Below, piece after piece: positions 45,205 to 56,970 of a stretch of 64,000 bases of DNA (positions are counted from its first letter, which is position 1; each line of letters begins with the position of its first letter). This DNA is from Marinicella algicola (GTDB taxonomy: Bacteria > Pseudomonadota > Gammaproteobacteria > Xanthomonadales > Marinicellaceae). Below the pieces are notes generated by a model, which was given only the letters and a program-made list of their open reading frames with translations, ran no database searches and was not told the origin of the DNA. The stretch covers positions 2,110,501-2,174,500 of the forward strand of contig NZ_JAQOMR010000001.1 in NCBI RefSeq assembly GCF_028401385.1, given 5' to 3'. Made by a program: the position numbers and the translations under genes.

Positions 45205-46336
45205 TCAGTCTATGTCCTCGACAGAAGCGCCTGCGCCACCCTCGATCCGGTGGGCAAGAGCGGCCTCCATGAACGGGCCAAGCGCACCGTCCAGAACATC
45301 CGACGGCGCCGTGCTTTCGACGCCCGTCCTCAGGTCCTTGACCAACTGATAGGGCTGGAGAACATAGGAGCGGATCTGGTGACCCCAGCCGATATCGGTC
45401 TTGGAGGCCGCTTCCTTGTTGGCCGCCTCCTCACGTTTCTGCAACTCGGCTTCATAGAGGCGGGCCCTGAGCATATCCCAGGCCTTGGCCCGGTTCTTGT
45501 GCTGCGAGCGCTCCTGCTGGCACTGAACCACAATCCCTGTCGGAATATGAGTGATGCGAACGGCCGAATCGGTGGTGTTGACGTGCTGCCCACCGGCACC
45601 GGATGCGCGGTAGGTATCGATCCGGCAGTCGCTTTCGGAAACCTCGATATCGATTGAATCATCAATCACCGGATAGGTCCAGACCGACGAAAACGACGTG
45701 TGACGCCGCGCATTGCTGTCATAGGGAGAGATCCGCACCAGACGGTGCACGCCCGATTCGGTCTTCAGCCAGCCATAGGCATTGTGGCCCTTGACGTGGA
45801 TGGTCGCAGACTTGATGCCTGCCTCTTCCCCGTCATGGACTTCCATCACCTCGACCTTGAAGCCCTGACTCTCGGCCCAGCGGATATACATCCGCAACAG
45901 CATGTTGGCCCAGTCCTGACTTTCCGTGCCGCCGGCACCGGAATGGACCTCAAGATAGGCATCGTTGGAATCGGCCTCACCGGACAGCATGGCCTCGACC
46001 TGCTGACGCTCAGCTTCCGCGAGAAGGCGCTTCAGGCTGTCCTCGGCGTCCTTCACAACCTCGTCGTCGCCTTCCTCCTCACCGAGCTCGATCATCTCGA
46101 TATTGTCGGAAAGCTCCGTTTCAATCCGACGAACGGAGGAAATGCCGTCATCGAGAAGCTGGCGTTCGCGCATCAGCTTCTGGGCTTCGCTCGCATCATT
46201 CCAGATATCGGGGTCTTCCGCTCTGTTGTTCAGCCAGTCCAGCCGTTTGATTGCCTGATCCCAGTCAAAGATGCCTCCTCAGCAGGGTTATAGCCTGCTT
46301 GGTTTCGTCGACAATACCTTCGATTTCCGCGCGCAT
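45205..46336 (-). CDS. prfB: peptide chain release factor 2 (programmed +1 frameshift)
   Basis: RF2 recognises UGA and UAA stops. The ATG at 46336 opens a 23-codon first reading ([20 protein letters not shown]) ending at an in-frame TGA (46265-46267). Translation continues in the +1 frame as [20 protein letters not shown]. Later come the peptidyl-hydrolysis motif [18 protein letters not shown] and the C-terminus [11 protein letters not shown]. The total is about 376 residues. The frameshift is regulatory, not an error, because the TGA has all the required context. Confidence 0.96.
46264..46279 (-). promoter_or_regulatory. prfB programmed +1 frameshift site
   Basis: On the minus strand AGGAGG is followed by CAT, then the slippery CTT TGA C. 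A Shine-Dalgarno-like hexamer three bases before CTT, with TGA followed by C as the weak stop, is the arrangement known from E. coli RF2 autoregulation. Low RF2 lets the ribosome slip from CTT to TTG and read on through GAC. Confidence 0.93.
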
Positions 46337-46429
46337 GGTTCTTTCTGCTTCTTTGAAAAATGTGTTTGAGCCGGTGAATAAGGGCGCGAGGCGCGGATGT
46401 AAACCCCGCCTCGCCCATCGGGCCGCGGC

Positions 46430-48877
46430 TCAGTAAAGGCCGCTGGAACCGGTCGAGATCGCCTTGTTGGCCTGATTCTGAATCCCTGAGAATCTGCGCC
46501 GGCGGGACGTAGCCGCTCATATCAATGATATCGAGCGCTTGGGCCGGCCCGGTTCCGGGTTTGAAGGATTCCAGGATCACCCCGGGGCCGGAACCGCCGG
46601 CTCGCATGCCGGTCGAGCGGTTGACCAGCACATTGGTCATGCCTTCCGGCTCGATGAAGTTTTCCTTGGGCAACTGCTTCAGCGCGTTGGTCATGAAGGT
46701 GTTGAAGATCGGCGCGGCGAGACCGCCGCCAGTTCCGTGGCGGCCAAGGGTCTGGGGCTGATCGAAGCCGATATACAGGCCGGCAACGAGATTCGGTGTG
46801 AAGCCAACAAACCAGGCATCCTTCTCGTCATTGGTGGTGCCGGTTTTGCCGGCGACCGGACGGTCGAGGTTGACGGCGCTGGCCGCCGTGCCGCGCTGGA
46901 CGACGCCCTCCATCATTGAGGTGATCTGATAGGCCGTCATCGGATCAAGCACCTGTTCGCGCGTGTCGATCAGGATCGGTTCGGCCTGTCCGTTCCATTC
47001 GGCCGCATCACAGTTCTCGCAGATCCGGTCCTCATGCTTGAAGATGGTTTCGCCGTAACGGTCCTGTATACGGTCGATCAGCGTCGGATTGACCTGCTTG
47101 CCGCCATTGGCGATAACGGCATAGGCCGACACCATGCGCATCACGGTCGTCTCCCCGGAGCCAAGCGACATGGCCAACACCGGCGACATCTGGTCGTAGA
47201 TCCCGAAACGCTCTGCGTAGTCCGCCACGACGTCCATGCCGAGGTCATTGGCCAGACGCACAGTCATCAGGTTCTTGGATTTTTCGATGCCGGTTCTGAG
47301 CGTCTGCGGCCCGGAAAAACCGCCAGCATAGTTCTGAGGCTGCCACAATTCGCCACCCGATTCGATCTCGATCGGTGCGTCCATGATCACCGACGCCGGC
47401 GAATAGCCATTGTCGAGCGCCGCAGCGTAGACAAACGGCTTGAACGACGATCCGGGCTGACGCATCGCCTGGGTAGCGCGGTTAAACTGGCTTTCCGCGA
47501 ACGCGAACCCGCCCACCATTGCAACAACACGTCCAGTATCAGGGTCCATTGCGACGAGGCCGCCCTGTACCTTGGGCACCTGCCGCAGACGGTAGGCATC
47601 GCCCTCGCCGGTCGCTTCGACATAGACGACATCCCCGGCTTGAGGACGCCCTCCGGGCTGGTCGCGTTCTTCTTGCCCTTTTCAGGAAGCGATAGGCCCA
47701 TTTCATATTGTCTGCGGAAATGAAGCCGGTATTGCGGGCGTTGTCGACCCGGCCACCGACGTCAATGGGCGGACGGATGCCGATGTCGGCACCATCGGCA
47801 CTGACGCCGAGCACTACCGCGATATTCCAGTCGGGCACATCCCACAGAGGGGCATCTTGGCCAGTTCAGGACCCCAGTCGCCGGAAATCGACGCCTCTGC
47901 GATCGGGCCTCTGAAACCGGCAGCCTCATCATAGCGGATCAAGCCGTCACGCAAGGCTTTCTGCGCATAGGACTGCATCTTCGGGTCGAGCGAGGTCCGA
48001 ACCGACAGGCCGCCTTCATAAAGCATTTCCTCGCCGTACTCGTCCTTCAGTTCACGCCGCACAGCCTCGGCGTAATACTCGTCCCCCGCGATCGGACGGT
48101 TCTTGTGAGTAGAGACAACGCCCAGCGGCTCTGCCCGGGCAATTTCAGCTTCCTCGGCGGTGATGTAGCCGTTTTCCGCCATCCGGCTGATCACCCAGTT
48201 GCGCCGCTCTATGCCTGCATCGGGGTGGCGGTAGGGATCATAATTGGCCGGACCTTTGAGAACCGCGGCAAGATAGGCGCTCTCGGCGACAGTCAGGTCG
48301 GAAACTGGCTTGTCAAAATAGGTCAGCGCCGCATCGGCCACGCCATAGGCATTGAGGCCGAAATAGACCTCGTTGAGGTAAAGTTCGAGTATCGTGTCCT
48401 TGGAATAGGCCTGCTCGATGCGGAAGGAGAGGATCGCTTCCTTGACCTTGCGTTCAATCGTCTGGTCGGAGCTCAGAAGAAAATTCTTGGCGACCTGCTG
48501 GGTGATGGTCGAAGCGCCGACGGGACGGCGGCCGGTACCCATATTGCGCACATTGGTGATGATCGCACGGCCAAGCCCCACAACATCGACGCCGGGATGC
48601 GAATAGAAATTCTTGTCTTCAGCCGACAGGAAGGCACCGCGCACACGCATCGGAATGGCATCGATCGGCAGGAACAGGCGGCGCTCATGGGCATATTCGG
48701 CCATCAGCTCGCCATTACCGGCATAAACGCGGGTCGTGACCGGCGGCGTGTATTGCGCCAGCACCTCGTAATCCGGCAAATCCTTGGCGACATTGTTCAG
48801 ATAGACCCCGAGCCCCACTGCCACCACGACGAAAAGCGCGCAGGCGAGGCCAAAAGATATCCGATGAACTTGATCAC
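46430..48877 (-). CDS. mrcA: penicillin-binding protein 1A, bifunctional (about five frame breaks)
   Basis: A class A PBP with glycosyltransferase and transpeptidase activities. The GTG at 48877 gives MIKFIGYLFGLACALFVVV once one base is added at the A-run 48852-48855. The glycosyltransferase (GT51) domain has SAEDKNFYSHPGVDVVG, GASTITQQVAKNFLL and LELYLNEVYFGLNAYG. The transpeptidase domain has SxxK in RQPGSSFKPFVYAAAL and KTG in VAGKTGTTNDEKDAWFVGF. Further breaks at 47841-47843, 47679-47682, 47633-47636 and near 46480-46500 join the pieces; the restored end is NKAISTGSSGLY, stop 46430. It is divergently spaced from the amidase upstream by about 220 bases. Confidence 0.93.
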
Positions 48878-49098
48878 ATTCACGTCTGTTTGGTCCTGTC
48901 TCTGGAGAGGCTAACATTGAGCACGCTTACGCACGGCTCTGCATCTGTTCTGGTCGGCGCATTTTCGAGATCATCGCAGATACCGCTCCAACGCTGCGAT
49001 GAAAACACCCCGATCACTTTTTACAACGAATGTGCGCTTTTTGCGACGCAGCTAAAACGTTGCTTCGCCGATCAACCCATCCTCGTCGGCGGTGTTGC

Positions 49099-50359
49099 TC
49101 ATCCGCCACCGGAGACCAGAGGGGTACGGTAGCGGCGCACGGCATCCACCAGCCGCTCCACCAGCCGGTCACGCCAGTCCGGGTCGAGCATGCGCTTTTC
49201 ATCCTCAGGATTGGAGAGGAAGCCGATTTCGAGCAGGACCGAAGGAATATCCGGCGCACGCAGCACCATAAACCCGGCAAACCTGTGCGGGTTGTTGATC
49301 AATCCGATCTGGCCTTCAAACGAAGCCACAACCGTATCGGCAAGCGAAACGGAAAAGCTCTGTGTCTCCCGCCGTGTCAGGTCAAGCAGGATGTCGGTAA
49401 CCTCTTCGGGTTCGTCGGCGGCATTCAGGCCCATGATTTCGTTAGACAGGTTCTCGCGCCGCGCAAGGGCGGCAGCAAGCCGGTCGGAGGCCCGGTCAGA
49501 GAGCGTGTAGACCGTCGCGCCGGAGATATCGGGCTGGTCCAGGAATCAGCGTGGAGTGAAATAAACAGGTCAGCACCGTGCTGGCGCGCCAGTTCGACAC
49601 GCCGGGTCAGCGACAGGTATGTGTCGGAATCCCGCGTCAGAAACGGCTCAATCCCAGGCACCTCGGCAAGCCGCTGCGCAAAGGCGCGGGCAAAGTCGAG
49701 CGTAATGGTCTTCTCGAGTGTCTTTGTGTCTTCACCGATTGCCCCGGTATCAACGCCGCCATGTCCGGCATCGATCGCCACGACATACCTGTCCTCGCCG
49801 ACTGTTTGCGGCGTATCGGAGAAGAAATCGCCAGGGTCGGGGCGCTGGCCTTCAAGAAGCGCCTCAAAGCTGTCCTCGCCGGCAATCGCCAGGTCGATCA
49901 CGAGCCGGGCACCGGAACCCGTGTCTTCCCGCACCTCTGCGAGTGTCATCTGGATCGGCTCGCGCGCCGACAGCACAATGCGCGACTGGCCCGGGCCGGT
50001 GGCCCCGTAGCGGACATCGCTAACCAGGCCGCGCGGCTCAACAGAATCGCCCGAAAAGCCGAAAGCCGTGCTGGGCAGCGTGATGACAAGGCGGGCCGGA
50101 TCCTTCAGATAGTGATAGCTGAATTCAGGCGGGCGATCGAAATCGATCACCAGCCGCGCGCGCGCGTCGTCGCCCACGAGCAGCGCATTGTAGGCAATGA
50201 GCGGTGCGGCACTATCCTCTGCGGCACGAGCCGGCGCAGGTAAAACCATGGTCAGCACCAGCAACAACAAAAAGAACCGGCCACGGCCAGAACAGTAAGA
50301 ATGGCAAACCATGCCTGATTGAACAGACCGCCGGCACCGACCGCGTTGTGTCCCGTCAT
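49099..50359 (-). CDS. N-acetylmuramoyl-L-alanine amidase, AmiC type (two frame breaks)
   Basis: A periplasmic septum-splitting hydrolase. The ATG at 50359 has the ribosome-binding site GAGGGG and gives MTGHNAVGAGGLFNQAWFAI plus a hydrophobic signal, if one base is added at the A-run 50269-50273. An alternative start in the second frame is the ATG at 50312. An AMIN domain (RARLVIDFDRPPEFSYHYL) precedes the Amidase_3 catalytic domain: VAIDAGHGGVDTGAIG, DLFISLHADS and VLLEIGFLSNPEDEKRM hold the Zn ligands and Glu. A second break at 49542-49543 joins HADSLDQPDISGATVYTLSD. Confidence 0.9.
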
Positions 50360-51077
50360 GCAACCCCTCATTCTGTGCAAAGCCCCTCGCGTCAAGGTGC
50401 AATTATTCCGTGCAGCACGTTAATAGCAAGCACGCGCCAAGGGCCAGCGCCAATAACGCCGGCGACATGGCAAAAAGTGGCCGCCAGACGAGCCGCTATG
50501 ATTTTTCGGCGGCGTGACCGGGCCTTCTTCGCCTGCCTGCCCACGGTCAAATTGACTGTGATTCGTGATGTGCTCAAATATAACGGGTGATTGGTTTTTC
50601 TTGCTATTGCAGCATGGAATACATACTAATGTGTATAGGTGGAGATTTATGACGGGACAGATGCGCGCAACGGCAGCCGGTCTCAAGATGATTGGCGCCA
50701 TATGGAGCAACGGATCGTCCGCCGTCTTTTCCCACCACCGAACAGAATATCTTCGCCGGTATACGTATTTTACGAAAACGTTGCGGCGTAAGGCTCATTG
50801 CTCTTTGGTAACCCCCACGGAGCATATTCATCGCCTCTCAACAGAGGCTCGTCAAAGTTGGTTTCGACTGGTTTTATATGAGAATGAAGCGTCCATTTCT
50901 TCCCTCGGCCTCCACCCTGACCAAAGGTGGAAGACTGATTCGAGAAGCAGCCGCCTGCGTTTCGTTGCACCGGTCGAGCGAAATTTCATCCGGCGCATCC
51001 GCAACTGACCGTTTCCGAAGCAGGACTGAAGTCCTTTCGGGAGCCGGTAAGCGACTGCGCCGAGGAGCTCATCATAA
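50360..51077. other. intergenic region between the amidase and rne, with probable long rne leader
   Basis: A 718-base divergent gap. A promoter-like pair on the plus strand is TTGACT at 50552-50557 and AAATAT at 50576-50581, spacing 18, which would leave an rne leader of nearly 500 nt. Open frames in it (for example 50565-51008) have no ribosome-binding site and no recognisable sequence. Long leaders serve autoregulation of RNase E in other bacteria; that role here is inference. Confidence 0.4.
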
Positions 51078-54000
51078 ATGGCAGACAAAATGCTCATCGA
51101 CGCCTCTCATGAAGAAGAGACACGCGTCGTCGTTGTTCGTGGAAATCGTATAGAGGAGTTCGATTTCGAGATCGCAGCATAAGAAACAGCTGCGCGGCAA
51201 CATCTATCTTGCAAAGGTCACGCGGGTCGAACCCTCTCTTCAGGCTGCGTTTGTCGACTATGGCGGCAACCGCCACGGTTTCCTGGCCTTCTCCGAGATC
51301 CACCCAGACTATTACCAGATTCCACTTGCCGATCGTGAAGCCCTCCTGAGAGAGGCCAACGATGACGACGATGATGACAGCGATACGTCGGTCAGCGAGC
51401 CAGTGGAAGTTTCCGAACAGGCTGCCGAAGGCAAGCCGAAGCCACGCACCCGTCGCGGCCGGGCCAAAACGCGCGGCAAGAATGCTGACGCGGCAACCGG
51501 CGACGAAAAGGCCGAAACTACGGCTGCCAACGATAGCCAGAACGCGGAGACGGATGAGAGCGGCGAAAACATCGCGGCCACATCTGAAGCCCCAGCAACC
51601 GAAGACGCGCCGGAAGAGCCCCAAAAGGCCAAACCGCGCAGGCGCCGCAAGCCCACCGCCAAGAAAGACGCCAAGGCAGACGGCGAGACCGCTTCCGAGG
51701 CCGAAAATTCTGCCGAAAGCGGCTCCGACGACAACGGCTCAAACGGTTCCGAAGGTTCAGGTGGCCCCACCCACATGGCCGCCAAGGTTGACGCCGATAC
51801 CATTTCCGAAGACGTCGACGATGATGATGACGACAGTGTCGAATCCGTTGGCGCCGAAGACGCGATGGAAGAAGTGCCGGACAACGGCCATCGCCGGATG
51901 CGCAAACAGTACCGCATTCAGGAAGTCATCAAGCGCCGCCAGATCCTGCTCGTGCAGGTGGCCAAGGAAGAACGCGGCAACAAGGGCGCTGCGCTAACGA
52001 CATATCTCTCGCTTGCAGGCCGCTATTCAGTGCTGATGCCAAACACGGCACGCGGTGGCGGTATTTCGCGCAAGATCACCAACCCCGCCGACCGCAAGCG
52101 GCTGAAGGACGTCGCAAAGGGCCTTGAAGTGCCGCAGGGCATGGGTGTGATCCTCCGCACCGCCGGTGCCAACCGCACCAAGGCAGAGGTCAAGCGCGAC
52201 TTCGAATACCTGATGCGCCTTTGGGAAAATGTCCGCTCCATGACGCTGACATCGACGGCGCCCTGCCTCGTCTACGAGGAGGGCAGCCTGATCAAGCGCT
52301 CCATTCGCGACCTTTACAACAAGGATATCAGCGAGGTCATCGTTTCCGGCGATGAAGGATATCGCGAAGCGAAGGACTTCATGAAAATGCTGATGCCGAG
52401 CCACGCCAAAGTGGTTCAGCGTTACCGCGACATCCATCCGATCTATTCGCGCTCCGGCATCGAGGCGCAGCTTGACCGCATGCTGCAGCCGCAAGTGACG
52501 CTGAAATCAGGTGGCTATCTGATTATAAACCAGACCGAAGCGCTGGTCGCCATCGACGTCAACTCCGGGCGCTCCACCCGTGAGCACTCGATTGAAGACA
52601 CCGCATTGCAGACCAACCTGGAGGCGGCCGAAGAAGTGGCGCGCCAGCTCAGGCTGCGCGACCTTGCCGGTCTTGTTGTCATCGACTTCATCGACATGGA
52701 AGAAAAGCGCAATAACCGCGCTGTCGAGAAAAAGATCAAGGAATGCCTGAAGAACGACCGCGCCCGCATTCAGGTCGGTCGGATTTCGCATTTCGGCCTG
52801 CTGGAGATGTCACGCCAGCGCATCCGCGCTTCCGTTCTGGAATCAACCACGCAGGTGTGCAGCCATTGCGGTGGCGCCGGTCATGTTCTTTCACAGTCCT
52901 CTGTCGCGCTGCATGTTCTGCGCGGTATCGAGGAATATCTGCTGAAGAACACGACCCACAACATCACCGTGCGCACGACGCAAGATATTGCGCCCTACCT
53001 GCTCAACCAGAAGCGCAATACGGTGGTTGATTACGAAAACCGTTTCGGTGTCGAGATCATCATCGAGGCCGATGGCGCTATTGAGAGTAGCCATTTCGAA
53101 ATCGACCGTCGCGACCCTGTCGAAAACCCGGTGAAGATCGAGGCGCTGTTCAACCTGATTGAAGAGCAGGAAGACGAGGTCGTCGAAACGCCGGAAGCAG
53201 ACGAAGCGGAAGACAATGCTTCCGACAACACGCCAACAAACAACACCAGCGAAACCAACAGTGGTGACGAGGAAGGCGGGCGTTCGCGCCGCAAGCGTCG
53301 TCGCCGTCGCGGCCGCAACAGCCAGCCGAACGGCAACAATGCGCTGGACGATGACCTGTCGCAGGACGACGACAACGGCAGCACTGACGAAAACACGCAG
53401 GACGCCGCGGACGGTCTTGACGATGACAGCGACAAGCCGCGTCGCAAACGCCGTCGCGGCAAGCGCGGCGGTCGCCGCAATCGCAGTGACGAAAACGGCC
53501 AGCAGGACGCGTCTGACGACGCTGCCGAGACCACAGCCGACGTGACCCCGGCGCCTTCAGCCGAAACGTCGGATGGTGAAACCTCCGGTGCGGTGCCTGA
53601 ACAGCAGGAAGCCGCCATATCTGAGGCGACCGAAGCCGCAGATGCCGAAACGGTAAAGTCCAAGCCGACCGAGGAAACTGCGGAAGCAAGCGCGGATCAA
53701 CCGACGGCCACAATGGAAGACGAGGCGATGGCCGAAATCGAAGGCCGCAAACCCCGTCGTCGCCGTAAGCCGAAGGCCGAAAAGGTCGAGGCTGTGGAGC
53801 AAGAGACCGAACAGCCTGTAGCGGCGGCTGCAGCCAAGCCGGACACGGACGAAGACACCGCCCCTGAAACCAAGGCCGCGTCTGATGACAAGGACGAGCC
53901 CACGGCGACGGAGGAAACGACCGCGGCCACGGCAGCAGCCGAGCCCGCCCCCACGGAAGCACCTGCGGCCTCCGAGGCTGAAGAAGACGGCAGCACCAAG

Positions 54001-54126
54001 CGCGCCAACCGTGGCTCCAATATCACCACGTCGGAACCGGTGGTCACCTCCAACGGCTCAGAAAACGAAGACGAGCCGGCCACCAAACCCAAGCGCGGCT
54101 GGTGGCAGCGCCGCGGCTTCTTCTGA
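51078..54126 (+). CDS. rne: ribonuclease E/G (one frame break)
   Basis: The endonuclease organising the RNA degradosome, about 1015 residues. It starts MADKMLIDASHEEETRVVVV at 51078. One extra base near 51170-51173 puts a stop in frame; removing it gives FDFESQHKKQLRGNIYLAK and restores the S1 domain. The S1 region is interrupted by a highly charged insertion of about 160 residues (51354-51890), as in other alphaproteobacteria. The catalytic Asp residues lie in EALVAIDVNSGRSTREHS and LAGLVVIDFIDMEEKR; the Zn-link is CSHCGGAGH. The C-terminal third is disordered, with alternating acidic and Arg-rich blocks (RRKRRRRRGRN), ending RGWWQRRGFF. Confidence 0.95.
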
Positions 54127-54152
54127 AAACGAAGAGGTCCGCGAGAGATCGC

Positions 54153-54187
54153 AAAACGCCGCCGATGTTCGCATCGGCGGCGTTTTT
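54153..54187 (+). terminator. Rho-independent terminator after rne
   Basis: A 15-bp perfect stem (AAAACGCCGCCGATG with CATCGGCGGCGTTTT) is closed by a TTCG tetraloop and ends in a T-run. The A-run on the 5' side may also let it terminate the convergent aminotransferase gene. Confidence 0.9.
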
Positions 54188-54235
54188 CATTGATGGTGAC
54201 AGCTGTGATGGTGGTCCGTCAGAAAAATACGGGAC

Positions 54236-55395
54236 TTACTGCGCGCGCGACAGCCAGTTGCCCATGCGCTCCACAGCCTGGCGGATTTCGGCCTCGGTTC
54301 CCGCATAGGAAAGCCGGAGATAACGCCCGCCTGTCAGCGGGTCGAAATCAGCGCCTGGAGTGGCAGCGACGTCAATCTCAGCAAGCATTTTACGCGAAAA
54401 CGCCATGCTGTCATTGGAATGGCCGCTGACATCGACATAGGCATAAAAAGCGCCATCCATCGGCGAGACGATCGGCAGGCCGATCTCGGGAAGTGCATTG
54501 ATCAAAAAATCCCGGTTGGCACTGTAGATTTCACGGTAACCATCGAGTTGCGGACGCGCCTTGAGTGCTGCTTCAGCGGCAATCTGCGAAAGCTCAGGCG
54601 CGCTGATATAGATGTTCTGCGCCAGTTGCTCGAAGACACGCACCAGCTTTTCCGGCAGCACCATCCAGCCGACGCGCCAGCCGGTCATGCAATAGTATTT
54701 CGAAAAGGAATTGATGACGATCGCCTCATCGGTGAAGGAAAGCGCGGTCGCCTCCTCGCCGGAAAAACAAGGCCATGATAGATTTCGTCAGAGATGAAGG
54801 CCGTTCCGCGTTCCTCGCACCAGTCGGCAAGCCGCTTCAGCGCGGCCCGGCCGGTGACAGTCCCGGTCGGGTTGGCAGGGCTTGCCAGCAGGACGCCCTT
54901 GATGGTCACGCCATGTTCGCGCTCAGCCTCGGTCAGTGCATCCGGTGTCAGGGTAAATTCATGGGCCGCATTCGCCTCGACCTCGATCACGTTGAGATCG
55001 AGCGCCCTGAGGATATTGCGATAGGCCGGATAGCCGGGTCTGGCGATCGCCACGCTGTCGCCGGCATCGAAAAGCGCCAGAAAGGCCAGGTTGAAGCCCG
55101 CCGATGAGCCGGTCGTCACCGCAATCCGTGCGGGATCAACGGTGACACCCATGCGGTCGCGGTAATCATTCGAAATTGCCTCGCGCAGGCTGGCCAGCCC
55201 AAAAGCATCGGTATATCCGAGATGGCCGTGGTCAAGTGCCGCGCGCGCAGCCTCAAGCGCCTTGTCGGGCGCCGGGTGGGAGGGTTGGCCGACAGCGAGC
55301 GAAAGCACAGGGCGGCCCGCCTTCTTCCGGCGATTGGCCTCCGCCAGAACATCCATGGCCAAAAATGAATCGATTTCGCTGCGTTTCGAGGGCAT
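54236..55395 (-). CDS. PLP-dependent aminotransferase, class I/II (one frame break)
   Basis: A fold-type I aminotransferase of about 386 residues, related to aspartate/aromatic aminotransferases. It starts MPSKRSEIDSFLAMDVLAEA at 55395. Features: VLSLAVGQPSHPAPDKAL, VTTGSSAGFNLAFLALF, LLASPANPTGTVTGRAALKR and AFISDEIYHGLVF. The PLP-binding Lys is in INSFSKYYCMTGWRVGW, after a break at the A-run 54763-54767 (one base restores VFSGEEATALSFTDEA). The substrate is not determinable. It is divergent from the DsbA gene. Confidence 0.9.
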
Positions 55396-55601
55396 GGCTG
55401 TTCTTCCTTCAGGGGTACGGCGCGGTCTGCGGGGTTTTATCGGGCTTGGACCATTCGCCCGGCGCCCGCAATCCTTGAGGTCAAAAAACGGGATTTTGAA
55501 CACTGCCCGCTATAATTGAGGTCTTTGCTCTGGACAATGCCGCCTTTTGCGCACAATTGGATCATAGCAAAACGCATCTTACCGTGCTGGAAGGGGAAAA
55601 C

Positions 55602-56405
55602 ATGTCTTCTAAGGGAACGACGCTCGCCGTTGCCGCCATCTTCGCGACCGCGATCGCGTCTGCTGCTGCAACCACAGGTGCTATTTATGGGTTTGCCACG
55701 CCGCAACCGCGCGAATCAGCAGAGCCCCCCTGCAGGCGATGACTTCGACACGCGGGTCCATGACTATCTGGTGACCAATCCGGAAGTGCTACTGGATGTT
55801 CAGGTCGCGCTTCAGAGGAAGCAGGCCGAAGAGCAGCAAAAGGTGGCCCAGGCCGCCCTTGCCGAAAAGCAAGACAAGATCTTTCAGCCGGAATTCGACG
55901 CTGTGCTCGGCAATCCCGATGGCGCGATCACCGTCGTCGAGTTTTTGACTATAATTGTGGCTATTGCCGGCGCGCGCTTGGCGATATGGACGAGATCATC
56001 GCCAACAATGACGATGTGCGTTTCATCCTGAAGGAAATCCCTGTTCTGGGTCCCGAATCGGAGGCCGCGCAGCGCGTTTCCTACGCCTTCTTTAAGGTCG
56101 ACCCCGATCAGTATGAAGATTTCCACCGCGCATTGATGGGCTCGGGCAACCGCGCCACCGACGAAAGTGCGCGCGCTGTTGCCGCAGCCTTCGGCGTAGA
56201 CGACGCCCAGATCGATGCAGCGATGGCAGAATTTCCGGCCGAAGCAGCCCTTGAGGAGCATTTTGCACTGGCAAGCTCCATCGGGGTGAACGGAACCCCT
56301 GCCTATATCGTCGGCGACACCATGCTTCACGGCGCGATCGGCGCAGACCGTATCCAGCAGATCATCGACAATGTGCGTGATTGTGGACAGGGTACCTGTT
56401 CATAG
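55602..56405 (+). CDS. DsbA-family thiol:disulfide protein (two frame breaks)
   Basis: A periplasmic thioredoxin-fold oxidoreductase. It starts MSSKGTTLAVAAIFATAIAS with an uncleaved-anchor or signal-like segment. An N-terminal helical region (DYLVTNPEVLLDVQVALQRK) precedes the thioredoxin domain. The CxxC motif, FFDYNCGYCRRALGDMDE, appears only after one base is added at the T-run 55942-55946. An earlier break at the C-run 55725-55730 fits one extra base. The cis-Pro loop is GVNGTPAYIVGDTMLHGA. It resembles Com1/BcfH/ScsC-type DsbA proteins with N-terminal oligomerisation regions. Confidence 0.88.
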
Positions 56406-56512
56406 AGTTTGAAGCCCGCCGAAGCTTAACCAAGACGTTTCAAGGTCTGGTCTTTGGGGTTTTCCTGAAAGGTCTGAACGTCTATAGGTGAAGGCGAAAC
56501 TGGAATTGACCG

Positions 56513-56948
56513 ATGACACGCGTGATCTTTGTTCTGAACGGGCCGAACCTCAATCTTCTGGGCAAGCGCGAACCGGGTATCTATGGCGCACTCACCCTTG
56601 AAGCTATTGATGCGGCTTGCCGCGCGGAAGCGGAAACCCTTGGTTTGAGGCTGACTGTCGTCAGAGCAATCATGAAGGCGTGCTTGTTGACTGGCTTCAC
56701 GAAGCCGGCGAGAAAGCTGCCGGCGTGGCCATCAATCCAGGGGCCTACGGGCACACATCCATTGCGCTTCATGATGCGATACGCGCCATCAGCGTACCCG
56801 TCGTGGAGCTTCACATTTCCAACATTCATGCCCGTGAGACCTTTCGCCACAAGAGCATGATCTCGCCGGCGGCGAAGGGGTAATCTGTGGCTTCGGACAA
56901 GACAGCTACCTCCTTGCGCTTCGTGCACTCAAGCACCTCACGGAATAA
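56513..56948 (+). CDS. aroQ: type II 3-dehydroquinate dehydratase (two frame breaks)
   Basis: The third step of the shikimate pathway, about 145 residues. It starts [20 protein letters not shown] with the catalytic Tyr in [12 protein letters not shown]. One missing base near 56658-56660 restores [19 protein letters not shown]; the body continues [20 protein letters not shown] and [21 protein letters not shown] second break at the G-run 56877-56880 restores [18 protein letters not shown] and the stop at 56948. It is followed 22 bases later by accB, the order seen in many alphaproteobacteria. Confidence 0.93.
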
Positions 56949-56970
56949 AAAGAACAAAGGAACACCACCC

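Noticed and set aside
46265..46267. Calling the prfB TGA a sequencing error like the others
   Set aside because: The AGGAGG, CTT and following C context is that of programmed frameshifting, not of a homopolymer indel.
50565..51008. 147-codon plus-strand ORF upstream of rne
   Set aside because: No ribosome-binding site, no recognisable sequence, and position in the probable rne leader.
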